The translations under genes were made by a program, and so were the position numbers. From contig CANJIC010000003.1 of the NCBI GenBank assembly GCA_947474205.1, positions 1 through 22,473 of the forward strand: DNA of 22,473 bases. Direction: 5' to 3'. The stretch is from Planctomycetaceae bacterium (GTDB lineage: Bacteria; Planctomycetota; Phycisphaerae; Phycisphaerales; SM1A02). Positions 1 through 6,973 of the stretch are shown piece by piece; position 1 is the first letter of the stretch; each line of letters begins with the position of its first letter. The notes beneath the pieces were generated by a model. That model saw only the letters and a program-made list of their open reading frames with translations. It was not told the origin of the DNA and did no database searches.

Positions 1-2283
1 CAAGAACCACCAGGCTTTGGCTTTGTAGGCGGGCGAATGAATGCCGTGGTCGGAATCTGGAAAGAGCATCATTTCAAATGGCACTTCGGCGTCCTGCATG
101 GCCTTGGCCATTTGCAATGTATTTGATGGATGCACATTGTCATCCACCAAGCCGTGAATTAAAAGCAAATGCGACTTCAGCGTGGCGGCAAGTTTCACGG
201 CGCTGCCCGCGTCGTAGCCGTCAGGATTTTCTTTTGGAGTGCGCATGTAGCGCTCCGTATAAATGGTGTCGTAGTTGCGCCAATCCGTCACGGGCGCGCC
301 GGCAACGCCTGCGCAAAAAACTTCGGGGTAACGCAACACCGCCATGGCGCTCATGGTGCCGCCGTAAGAATGTCCCTTCATGGCAACGCGGCTGGCGTCC
401 ACATATGGGCGCGCCGCAAGCGACTTCACGCCAGCCGCTTGATCGTCTAAGTCAGGACCGCACAACTTGAGATATGTGGCTGATTCAAAGGCTTTTCCGC
501 GCTGAGGCGTGCCGCGATTGTCAATCTTTGCAATCAGCAAACCAAGCGCGCGGTCAGGGTTGCCCGCATCAAAGCGGCCCGTGAGAGTGAGAACGCCGGG
601 ACCTCCGTAGACATCAATCAGCAGCGGATATTTGTGGGTGGCGTCAAAGTCTGGCGGGAAAAACAATTCGCCCCACAGCGGCGTCACGCCGTCGGCGGCG
701 ATGAAGTTGAACAACTCCGGCGCGCGCAAATTATTTTTCTCAAAGCCGTCGGCGGGCGCGGCGGCAAGCGTGGCAATTTCTTTGGCGCCGTTGGTTGCGT
801 CCAGTTGAAATAGAACAGTGCGCGGCGGCGTGGTTGGAGTTTCAGACGTGGCGGTGAAAAACTTTCCATCAGGCGAGCGTTGCGGGGCCGACCAATGACT
901 TGCGCCGTCGGTCAGCTGCTGCTCGCCGCTGCCGTCCAGATTCACGCGGTGAATTTGCGCAAAGCGCGCGGTGGCGCCGCTGTTGGCGATATACCACACC
1001 TGACCGCCGCCAGGAAAAGTGGCGGGCTCTGTGGCGGAGTCGTTGGCCGCGGAATTATTTTGAGAGGGTTGAGTATCTTGATCATCTGAATCATCTTGAT
1101 CATCACGCGCGTTGGCGTGCGCGCTTGCCGCTTTCGCAGGCTCGTTGATGTACACAATGTCCACCACTGGAAACGCAAGATGCGTAAGCGGCTGCACGAA
1201 AGCGCTGTCGGAAAGTTTTCGAAGCTCCAAATTATTGAAGCCACTCTTCTCGCTGGTCCAGATAAAGCGGTCGCCGTCGTTGAGAAACCGAAACAGCGGA
1301 CGATTGTCTTGCCACGTGTCCTGCGTTTCATTCACCACCACGCGCGTGGCGCCGGTTGTGGGAGTAGCGGCCATCAAATCCAGCGAATTTTGCCGGCGAT
1401 TGGTGCGGAAATACAGAAGCTCATCGTGGTCGCTCCAGCGCACACCATATATATATTGATCGCGATCATCGCCAACATCCACAGTGATCATGCGACCCGT
1501 TGCCACTTCAAACACCATCAAGCCCACGACGGAATTCGCATCGCCCGCCTTGGGGTAGCGCATGGTCGCGTTGCTTGTGCGCAACGCGTCCCAACCGCGC
1601 AGCAATTCATACTTGGGAACTTGCGAATCATCGAAGGCGTAGAAGGCCAGAAACTTTCCGTCATTGCTCCACCACATGGCGTCACTTTGATCAAGCTCTT
1701 CGCCGTAGACCCAGTCGGCGGTGCCGTAGCGAATATTTTCGCCGGCATTCATTTCCATCACGGGCTTCTGCGTTTTTGTTTCGATGTTTTCCAGATACAC
1801 GCCACCGTCGCGGTGAATGGCTTTGGAATTTCCATCTGGACTTGTGGCTTGCGTACGTTGCTTGGCGCGGCCGGCCGAAGGATCTTTTGGCCACTTGGAT
1901 TTATCCGGCGCGGGCGCGTCGCCTTCTGGCTTGCTTGAAGCTGTGATCACGCCCGAAGCAAGTTCAACCGTGTACCAATTTTCGCCGCGATGAAATGTGA
2001 GCGTGGATGGCGTCCATGTGAGCTCCCGAATTTTTCCGCCGCGGCCAATTTCTGGCAGAATTGCCGCAAGTTCCTCCACTTTTTCGGCGTTGGGCAAGTC
2101 CTTGAATTTGCCGCCGGCGTTTCCCCATGGATTTTTCGCTGGCGCAATTTGCGAGGTTTGAATTGGGGTTTGAACCGCAGTTTGAATTGGGGCAGGCCAA
2201 GCCGCGGCGATCAACACACAAAAAATTGCAAGCCAACCCATGCGCAACACTTTTGTTAAGCATGGCGGCGTGGCGCGCATCAT
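1..2283 (-). CDS. S9 family (prolyl oligopeptidase/DPP IV-like) secreted peptidase, partial at C-terminus
   Basis: Serine peptidase of family S9, expected to cleave short peptides after export. The frame is open from ATG at 2283 to the window edge (761 codons), so the last residues are missing. The N-terminus has a hydrophobic segment (GWLAIFCVLIAAAW) typical of a signal peptide. A long middle part with WxSPDGK-type strands fits a beta-propeller, followed by the alpha/beta hydrolase domain. Visible there are DVYGGPG, DNRGTPQRG, the nucleophile elbow GHSYGG (about 360-400), the Asp-loop HGLVDDN and the His-loop DSDHGI (near 40-50), so the full Ser-Asp-His triad is present. The start overlaps the upstream kinase stop as TGATG, implying translational coupling; ATGs at 2280 and 2241 are alternatives. 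An acidic run DDQDDSDDQD sits in the propeller at 1075-1104. Family assignment is firm; the substrate is unknown. Confidence 0.93.
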   Translation of the reverse strand, partial: MMRATPPCLTKVLRMGWLAIFCVLIAAAWPAPIQTAVQTPIQTSQIAPAKNPWGNAGGKFKDLPNAEKVEELAAILPEIGRGGKIRELTWTPSTLTFHRGENWYTVELASGVITASSKPEGDAPAPDKSKWPKDPSAGRAKQRTQATSPDGNSKAIHRDGGVYLENIETKTQKPVMEMNAGENIRYGTADWVYGEELDQSDAMWWSNDGKFLAFYAFDDSQVPKYELLRGWDALRTSNATMRYPKAGDANSVVGLMVFEVATGRMITVDVGDDRDQYIYGVRWSDHDELLYFRTNRRQNSLDLMAATPTTGATRVVVNETQDTWQDNRPLFRFLNDGDRFIWTSEKSGFNNLELRKLSDSAFVQPLTHLAFPVVDIVYINEPAKAASAHANARDDQDDSDDQDTQPSQNNSAANDSATEPATFPGGGQVWYIANSGATARFAQIHRVNLDGSGEQQLTDGASHWSAPQRSPDGKFFTATSETPTTPPRTVLFQLDATNGAKEIATLAAAPADGFEKNNLRAPELFNFIAADGVTPLWGELFFPPDFDATHKYPLLIDVYGGPGVLTLTGRFDAGNPDRALGLLIAKIDNRGTPQRGKAFESATYLKLCGPDLDDQAAGVKSLAARPYVDASRVAMKGHSYGGTMSAMAVLRYPEVFCAGVAGAPVTDWRNYDTIYTERYMRTPKENPDGYDAGSAVKLAATLKSHLLLIHGLVDDNVHPSNTLQMAKAMQDAEVPFEMMLFPDSDHGIHSPAYKAKAWWFL

Positions 2284-3197
2284 CAGCCTACTTTGGCCGC
2301 TTTACGGAATTGTTGCATGCGTGTGTCGATTTGTGCGCGATCCAATTTTGCAAGTCGATCAAGACCAAAAGCCTCAATGGTGAAACTGGCCATGACGGTG
2401 CCCCACGACAAACCTTCTTGCACAACTTCAAGATCGCCGCTTCCAGTGGCCGCGATGTGCGCCATCATGCCGCCGGCAAAACTATCGCCCGCGCCGGTTG
2501 GATCAATCACATGCTTTGCATCCGCTGGAAATGCGGGCAAGACTGCCACGCCATCACGATGCACCAACACCGCTCCGTGCTCGCCTTTTTTTACAACGAC
2601 AAATTGCGGACCCATGTCAAGAATTGCTTTGCCCGCGGTGACGGCGTTGCGGTGATCGGTTAACTGCGCGGCCTCTTGATCGTTCAGTACCACGCCGTCC
2701 ACTTGCTGCAAAAGCAGCAGTAATTCAGGGCGCGCAATGTTAATCCACAAATCCATGGTGTCGCACACGGCCAACTCGCGGTGTGGAAATTGCGAGAGCA
2801 AATCAATCTGCACCGCGGGATGCGTGTTGCCCAGGAACACAAATTTAGAGTCTTGATATTCCGCTGGAACTTTTGGCGGCGCCTCTTCAAGCACGCCAAG
2901 TTCCGTGAACAGTGTCTCGCGCTGATTCATGTTGTCCAAGTAGCGGCCACCCCAGGCGAATGTTTTGCTGCTAGCGCGCTTCTGCAAACCTTTGGTGCAA
3001 ATGTTTGGAAATCCGCGCAATACTTTTTCATGATGCGCTGGCCAATCACCACCCACTACGCCGACCAGGCGAACAGGCGAAAGAAAACTTGCGGCGGCGG
3101 CAAAATAACTGCACGATCCACCAAGCACTTTTTCGGCGCTGCCGATAGGTGTATGGAGCGTGTCAATTCCGATGGTTCCGGTGACAATGAGGGACAT
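2283..3197 (-). CDS. PfkB family carbohydrate/nucleoside kinase
   Basis: ATP-dependent small-molecule kinase of the PfkB/ribokinase superfamily, about 304 residues, a normal length. The N-terminal strand MSLIVTGTIGIDTL with GGSCSYFAAAA is the substrate-binding start of the family. The C-terminal signature DPTGAGDSFAGG contains the anion-hole glycines and catalytic Asp. The start is set at ATG 3197 because upstream in-frame codons only offer a TTG at 3224 and similarity begins at MSLIV. No Shine-Dalgarno is seen; a TACACT box lies 9 bases before the ATG. The stop overlaps the S9 peptidase start (TGATG). The phosphorylated substrate (sugar, adenosine or other) cannot be read from the sequence. 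Confidence 0.92.
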   Translation of the reverse strand: MSLIVTGTIGIDTLHTPIGSAEKVLGGSCSYFAAAASFLSPVRLVGVVGGDWPAHHEKVLRGFPNICTKGLQKRASSKTFAWGGRYLDNMNQRETLFTELGVLEEAPPKVPAEYQDSKFVFLGNTHPAVQIDLLSQFPHRELAVCDTMDLWINIARPELLLLLQQVDGVVLNDQEAAQLTDHRNAVTAGKAILDMGPQFVVVKKGEHGAVLVHRDGVAVLPAFPADAKHVIDPTGAGDSFAGGMMAHIAATGSGDLEVVQEGLSWGTVMASFTIEAFGLDRLAKLDRAQIDTRMQQFRKAAKVG

Positions 3198-3372
3198 AGT
3201 GAGGCGAGTGTAGCGAAGGGGCAAATTCTGTTGGGCGTTGCGCTGAGAAAGTGCGCAAGGAAAGTCGCTGTGAACGCAAACAAATGCGTCGCGTCGGCAC
3301 GCGCGATGTTGCTGCGATTACCTTGCGCGTAGAGTTGCAAGAACAAAGGATTTCCCCGCGAATGAGCGGTGT
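3198..3372. other. intergenic spacer, 175 bases
   Basis: Spacer between the membrane protein stop and the kinase start. It holds a -10-like TACACT on the minus strand (3212 to 3207), 9 bases before the kinase ATG. No convincing -35, terminator or small ORF was seen. Confidence 0.4.
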
Positions 3373-4278
3373 TCACTCATCGTGCATGGACGGCGGCTCG
3401 TGTTTCACCAAGCCTTTGGTCCAACCCAAACCAATCGCGACGCCAATGAGCGAACCCGCGGCAATGTCCATGGGCATGGGCACGCGAATGGGCGAAAGTG
3501 TTGCGTTGACAAACGCAATGTCTGGCGAAATGGTGGTGGCAAATGCAAGCGCAAGTTGCGCTAGACCAATCACAAGCGCGGGCATGGCGAACAAAAGAAT
3601 CGGTTGCGCGCGCGGCGCAATCATGCGGCCAATCACCGATGTGAGAACGCCGGCGATGGCGCATGCGCCAATGGCTTGGCCTTTACTTGCGCCGATCATG
3701 GTGAAAATGAGAACAGGAATGGCGACGACTGCAGCCAGCAGTGACATGAGCGCGCGCTTGTGAATGATTTCGCCGGTGAATGTTCCTTCGCTGTTGTGCG
3801 CGGGAACATCAACAAGCGGGCCGCCCACGCGGAATGTGATCATGGCGGCGAGCGCAATGAACACGCTCCACGCGATTGTTTCAAGCGCAGCAAGTTTAAA
3901 GTTGGCGCCAAGAAAAACAAAATCTGAAATGGTGCCAGTCTGCATGGCATATGCGGCGAAGGCGCAGCCCAGCGCGAAGAGCGACACGACCGCATTGATT
4001 GGCTTGGCCAGCGTGAGCGCGATCAGGAGCGAGACAATCATGGCTGCAAACGAAGTGGCGATGGCAAGCGCGGGTTGCGTTGCCACCAAGAGCGCGGGCG
4101 AAGCGGCGCCGCGCGGCGACACACTGAAGCGCGAGGCGAACACGCCAAGGAGCGCAACCAGAATAATTACAAACGCAAGCAACACGGTACGGCGCACGCT
4201 TGAATCAGCGGCGGGCGCGGCCAGTTGTGGTGCGGGCGAGTGCGTTGCGTCGGTGGCTTGTTGCATTGATGATTCCAT
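3373..4278 (-). CDS. polytopic inner-membrane protein of unknown function
   Basis: About 301 residues, not recognised. After a short Pro/Ala-rich cytoplasmic head (PAPQLAAPAADSSVRR) come roughly seven or eight hydrophobic segments, for example TVLLAFVIILVALLGVFAS, ALAIATSFAAMIVSLLIAL, AVVSLFALGCAFAAYAM, LAALETIAWSVFIALAAM, SLLAAVVAIPVLIFTMIG and PILLFAMPALVIGLAQLAL. The C-terminus ends in a short polar tail (KHEPPSMHDE). No conserved catalytic or transport motif was seen. The start is ATG 4278, just ahead of the polar head; the frame extends further upstream but that part overlaps the divergent lipoprotein promoter and reads like non-coding sequence. No clear ribosome binding site. It may be co-transcribed with the kinase gene 175 bases downstream. 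Confidence 0.75.
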   Translation of the reverse strand: MESSMQQATDATHSPAPQLAAPAADSSVRRTVLLAFVIILVALLGVFASRFSVSPRGAASPALLVATQPALAIATSFAAMIVSLLIALTLAKPINAVVSLFALGCAFAAYAMQTGTISDFVFLGANFKLAALETIAWSVFIALAAMITFRVGGPLVDVPAHNSEGTFTGEIIHKRALMSLLAAVVAIPVLIFTMIGASKGQAIGACAIAGVLTSVIGRMIAPRAQPILLFAMPALVIGLAQLALAFATTISPDIAFVNATLSPIRVPMPMDIAAGSLIGVAIGLGWTKGLVKHEPPSMHDE

Positions 4279-4340
4279 GAAGGACGCATCATGCTCGCAG
4301 ATGGTCGTGGCGGCAAGGTGGCAATCAATCCAATTTGCAT

Positions 4341-4371
4341 TTACACATTCAACCAAAAGCTCGATTACAAT
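4341..4371 (+). promoter_or_regulatory. putative promoter of the lipoprotein gene, leaderless type
   Basis: A TACAAT box (4366-4371) ends six bases before ATG 4378, which would place transcription start on the A of the start codon. A weak TTACAC lies 19 bases upstream of the box (4341-4346). No Shine-Dalgarno precedes the gene, consistent with a leaderless transcript. Inference from sequence only. Confidence 0.4.
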
Positions 4372-4377
4372 CGAACG

Positions 4378-4812
4378 ATGGCAAAATTTATTCTTGTATT
4401 GCTGCTCAGCACTTTTCTTATTTTGATTGGTGGCTGCAATAGAAATTATGTAGACATCACAATCGTTAGCGATCAAGTCGACCTTCAAGCTGATACATAT
4501 ACGAAGGAATTCAATGCATCACAAAAACGATCTGAGCGATATGTATTAAAAGAAAAACTTATTCAATTACGGAAGAAACAAGTAGTTATGGCCGAAAGAA
4601 TTGATATTACAACCATGCCTAACGTGGCTGATTCTGTAAGCGAGCATGTATCGGAAGCTGAAAGAACTGCACAATTTAAAAAGGCACAGACCAAAAAAGA
4701 TGCGCTTATTGCCAAAGCCGAACAGGCGCTTTTGGCAGTAGAAAAATTGCAGGCGGAGCCAGAAGAAGCCAAATCAACTGCCCCGCCAATGCCTACAGTG
4801 ACTACGAAATAA
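4378..4812 (+). CDS. small coiled-coil lipoprotein, hypothetical
   Basis: About 144 residues, not matched to a family. Residues 1-20 form a lipoprotein signal peptide (FILVLLLSTFLILIGGC) with lipobox Leu-Ile-Gly-Gly-Cys; Cys20 would be lipidated after cleavage. The mature part is highly charged, rich in Lys, Glu and Ala, and probably forms an alpha-helical coiled coil from about residue 45 to 130, ending in a Pro/Thr-rich tail. It is a membrane-anchored periplasmic protein by inference. The gene is clearly AT-rich compared with the GC-rich genes to its left (22 of 60 bases G+C in 4441-4500). It is 77 bases ahead of the ACP gene on the same strand and may share its transcript. Start ATG 4378 is fixed by the signal peptide. 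Confidence 0.75.
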   Translation: MAKFILVLLLSTFLILIGGCNRNYVDITIVSDQVDLQADTYTKEFNASQKRSERYVLKEKLIQLRKKQVVMAERIDITTMPNVADSVSEHVSEAERTAQFKKAQTKKDALIAKAEQALLAVEKLQAEPEEAKSTAPPMPTVTTK

Positions 4813-4835
4813 TGAGCCAATGCCGGATTTTAAAT

Positions 4836-4851
4836 TCAGTACTAATACTGA
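4836..4851. repeat. short perfect inverted repeat upstream of the ACP gene
   Basis: TCAGTA, four bases, TACTGA: a perfect 6-bp dyad between the lipoprotein stop and the ACP ribosome binding site. It could be an operator half-site pair or chance; no T-tract follows, so it is not an intrinsic terminator. Confidence 0.3.
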
Positions 4852-4875
4852 CTCATAATCATTTATTACATAACT

Positions 4876-4881
4876 AAGGAG
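4876..4881 (+). promoter_or_regulatory. ribosome binding site of the ACP gene
   Basis: AAGGAG is one of the few clear Shine-Dalgarno sequences in the window. It is 8 bases before ATG 4890 and 5 before GTG 4887, favouring the ATG. Confidence 0.7.
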
Positions 4882-4889
4882 CAATCGTG

Positions 4890-5156
4890 ATGGTTTCACG
4901 AGATAAAGTTTTTTCCGTAGTTCAAAAGATTGTTCAAGTCGATCTAAAATTTTCTGGAATTGAAGTGGTCGATGAACTGCAACTTGTAGGCGGCGGCCTT
5001 GAACTTGATTCGCTTGACTTGCTCATGCTTGTCACGGGGATCGATAAGGAATTTACATACAAAATATCTCCTAAAAAGTTGAATCGAGATTCAATGAGCA
5101 CTGTTGGGAAATTTGTGGATTTTGTATTCAGCGAACTTGCGGCGGCCGGGCTATGA
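4890..5156 (+). CDS. acyl carrier protein
   Basis: Acyl carrier protein of about 88 residues that would hold the growing chain on a phosphopantetheine arm. The attachment motif ELDSLDLLMLV is present, with the modified Ser at about residue 41. Four short helices with an acidic surface (VDDELQ-like loop, GGGLEL, then DKEF) match the ACP fold. The start is ATG 4890, eight bases after AAGGAG; GTG 4887 is an alternative. The stop overlaps the dehydratase start as ATGA, so the two are translationally coupled. Position next to a FabZ-like dehydratase and near a KS-CLF argues for a dedicated polyene synthase carrier rather than the housekeeping fatty-acid ACP, as in aryl-polyene clusters (established for APE and xanthomonadin loci). 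A holo-ACP synthase for it is not in the window. Confidence 0.92.
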   Translation: MVSRDKVFSVVQKIVQVDLKFSGIEVVDELQLVGGGLELDSLDLLMLVTGIDKEFTYKISPKKLNRDSMSTVGKFVDFVFSELAAAGL

Positions 5157-5590
5157 GTGACTCGTTGATATCCAAACTTCCACACCGCGCTCCATTTTTA
5201 TTTATTCAGTCTGTTCAATCCATCAGCGCGAATGCGGTTAAGGCTTCTTGGACGTTGGATGGAAGCGAATCTTTTTTTAAGGGTCACTTTCCACATGACT
5301 CCATTGTGCCTGGCGTTCTTCTGATCGAAGCTCTAGCGCAAACAGCAGGACTTCTCTTAATTTCAAGAGACCCCGATGGCGCACATGCGGGAATGTTGGT
5401 GCATAGCGATATTCGTTTCCGCGCCCCTGTACGACCACCAGCAATGATTTCTTTATTCACAACAGAACAAAGTCACTTTGGAAACATTTATCAATTTTCT
5501 GTTGAGGCGAAAAATCAAGAACTGCTTGTAGCGGACGGAACGCTTGTCTTGTCAGTCGCGCACCCTTCAATCACTGAACTAGATTTTTGA
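5153..5590 (+). CDS. FabZ-like 3-hydroxyacyl-ACP dehydratase (hotdog fold)
   Basis: About 145 residues, FabZ length. It opens with the FabZ hallmark LPHRAPFLFI and contains FFKGHFPHDSIVPGVLLIEALAQ, which carries the catalytic His (about residue 45) and Glu (about 59). It would remove water from 3-hydroxyacyl-ACP to give the trans-2-enoyl unit. With no enoyl reductase nearby, repeated use would leave a conjugated polyene. It overlaps the ACP gene by four bases (ATGA) and runs 20 bases into the convergent aminotransferase gene. In aryl-polyene systems two dehydratases (ApeI and ApeP) are usual; only one is visible here. Function from family is firm; role in a polyene is inferred from neighbours. 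Confidence 0.92.
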   Translation: MSDSLISKLPHRAPFLFIQSVQSISANAVKASWTLDGSESFFKGHFPHDSIVPGVLLIEALAQTAGLLLISRDPDGAHAGMLVHSDIRFRAPVRPPAMISLFTTEQSHFGNIYQFSVEAKNQELLVADGTLVLSVAHPSITELDF

Positions 5591-6956
5591 GAACCTGCTT
5601 CATGCCCAACACAAACGGCCCAGATGATTTGGCAAACCGCTCAAATGTCGCGTTGACAGCCGCAACAATTCGATCGCATTCTTTGATGCCAATGATGAGT
5701 GGCGGCGTGAACTTCAGCACATTTGATTGACTATCGGTTACTTGGCACAAAATTCTGTGCGTGGCAAGAAGCTCCATGGCGAAGGCTTGCCCAAACAGCA
5801 CCCGCTCCAATGATCCAAGCACTGGAATGGTGGAAATTGTTTTTTCAAATCCACTTTTTTCAAGCGTGATTCCAAGCATCAACCCACGCCCACGCACTCC
5901 CGCGATACCCGGTTGGCGCGCGGCGATTTCTTGACAACCCGCTCTAATAATTTCCCCCATCTGGGCGGCCTGCTCCGCAAGGCGTTCGCGGTCATACACC
6001 TCCAGCACGGTCAGGGCCGCAACCATGGCGAGCGTTCCCGCTTGAAATGTTGATGTGTGAACAAAGGAGCGCGTCATGGAATCAAATGTTGCACGCCACA
6101 CATCCGCCCGAACCATCACCGCGCCAACGGGCACAAATCCTCCTGAAAGCGCTTTTGAAAGAACAACAATATCGGGCGAGCAACCAGCATCATGCTCCAG
6201 CGCGGTGAACTTTCCAGTGCGTCCAATTCCTGTTTGGATTTCATCAACCACAAGCAACGTGCCGTGCGCCTTGCACAACCGAGTGGCCTCGCGCAAATAT
6301 CCATCATCCACGCAAAGACAGGTCTTCCCTTGCACGGGCTCAATGAAGAACGCGGCAAACCTACGCGACGCCAACGCGGACTCCAACGCGCCAAGGTCAT
6401 TCATTGGAATGCTTTGAGATTCCCCCAATAGTCCAAAGCCCTCGCGGAGGTTTGGATTTCCATTGGCGGCAAGCGCTCCAATAGTGAGGCCATGAAAAGA
6501 TTTGGCGCAGTGCAATACAGCGTCACGGCCCGTAAATCTTCGCGACAGTTTCATGGCGCATTCAATCGCTTCGGTGCCCGAACTTGTGAACAGCGCGTAG
6601 CGAAGGTCGCCAGGCATGCGCGCCGCAAGACGCTTTGCCAAAAGCGCGGCAAGCGGGTTCAACTCAAATTGCACCCAACCCGGATGCTCACTTTGTAGCG
6701 CCGCCTGAAGCGCGGCGACAACATCTGGATGCGAGCGCCCTAGTGCATGCACCGCGTATCCCGCAATGCAGTCCATGTATTCATGTCCATCTTGGTCGTA
6801 CAAATACATGCCGCAGCCACGCGTATATGTGCGATCAAATCCTGTGGTCTTAAGCAACCTCGCAAAATGCGGATTCACATGCTCGCTATAACTTCGACGC
6901 ACTTCTGCACGCGCTTGGTCAAGCAAATTCTGGAACTGATTGCGCGCGTCTGGCAT
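5571..6956 (-). CDS. PLP-dependent class III aminotransferase
   Basis: About 461 residues, family of acetylornithine, ornithine, putrescine and 4-aminobutyrate aminotransferases. Motifs in order: GYAVHALGRSHPDV, the phosphate-binding SSGTEAIECAMKLSR, KSFHGLTIGALA, the FFIEPVQG strand, VVDEIQTGIGRTGK with the PLP-ring Asp (about 238) and VVLSKALSGG with the Schiff-base Lys (about 268). The start is ATG 6956, which leaves 17 bases to the divergent glycosyltransferase; ATG 7001 would overlap that gene by 28 bases. A TATCTT box lies six bases before ATG 6956. The 3' end overlaps the convergent dehydratase gene. An aminotransferase is not a standard aryl-polyene gene; it may install an amine on the product or a linked amino acid, or be unrelated. 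The substrate cannot be read. Confidence 0.9.
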   Translation of the reverse strand: MPDARNQFQNLLDQARAEVRRSYSEHVNPHFARLLKTTGFDRTYTRGCGMYLYDQDGHEYMDCIAGYAVHALGRSHPDVVAALQAALQSEHPGWVQFELNPLAALLAKRLAARMPGDLRYALFTSSGTEAIECAMKLSRRFTGRDAVLHCAKSFHGLTIGALAANGNPNLREGFGLLGESQSIPMNDLGALESALASRRFAAFFIEPVQGKTCLCVDDGYLREATRLCKAHGTLLVVDEIQTGIGRTGKFTALEHDAGCSPDIVVLSKALSGGFVPVGAVMVRADVWRATFDSMTRSFVHTSTFQAGTLAMVAALTVLEVYDRERLAEQAAQMGEIIRAGCQEIAARQPGIAGVRGRGLMLGITLEKSGFEKTISTIPVLGSLERVLFGQAFAMELLATHRILCQVTDSQSNVLKFTPPLIIGIKECDRIVAAVNATFERFAKSSGPFVLGMKQVLKNLVQ

Positions 6957-6961
6957 CTCAA

Positions 6962-6968
6962 TAAGATA
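6962..6968. promoter_or_regulatory. putative bidirectional -10 element between divergent genes
   Basis: The heptamer TAAGATA reads TAAGAT (6962-6967) on the plus strand and TATCTT (6968 to 6963) on the minus strand. Each hexamer ends exactly six bases before an ATG: 6974 for the glycosyltransferase and 6956 for the aminotransferase. This is the spacing expected if both mRNAs start at the start codon. The -35 regions are weak (TTGCGC at 6940-6945 for the plus strand, none clear for minus). Only 17 bases separate the two genes, so no other promoter can fit between them unless it lies inside coding sequence. Confidence 0.5.
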
Positions 6969-6973
6969 GTTCA

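Noticed and set aside
78..1946. Long plus-strand open frames opposite the S9 peptidase gene
   Set aside because: They are antisense to a clearly conserved peptidase frame, are rich in Arg, His and Cys, and show no family motif; they are frame shadows of GC-rich coding sequence.
2157..2192. Twelve-base direct repeat (TTTGAATTGGGG) near the peptidase N-terminus
   Set aside because: It encodes a PIQT repeat just after the signal peptide in a low-complexity linker; no sign of a mobile element or regulatory role.
3362..3380. ATGAG...CTCAT dyad at the membrane protein stop
   Set aside because: A five-pair stem with a nine-base loop and no T-tract; likely chance.
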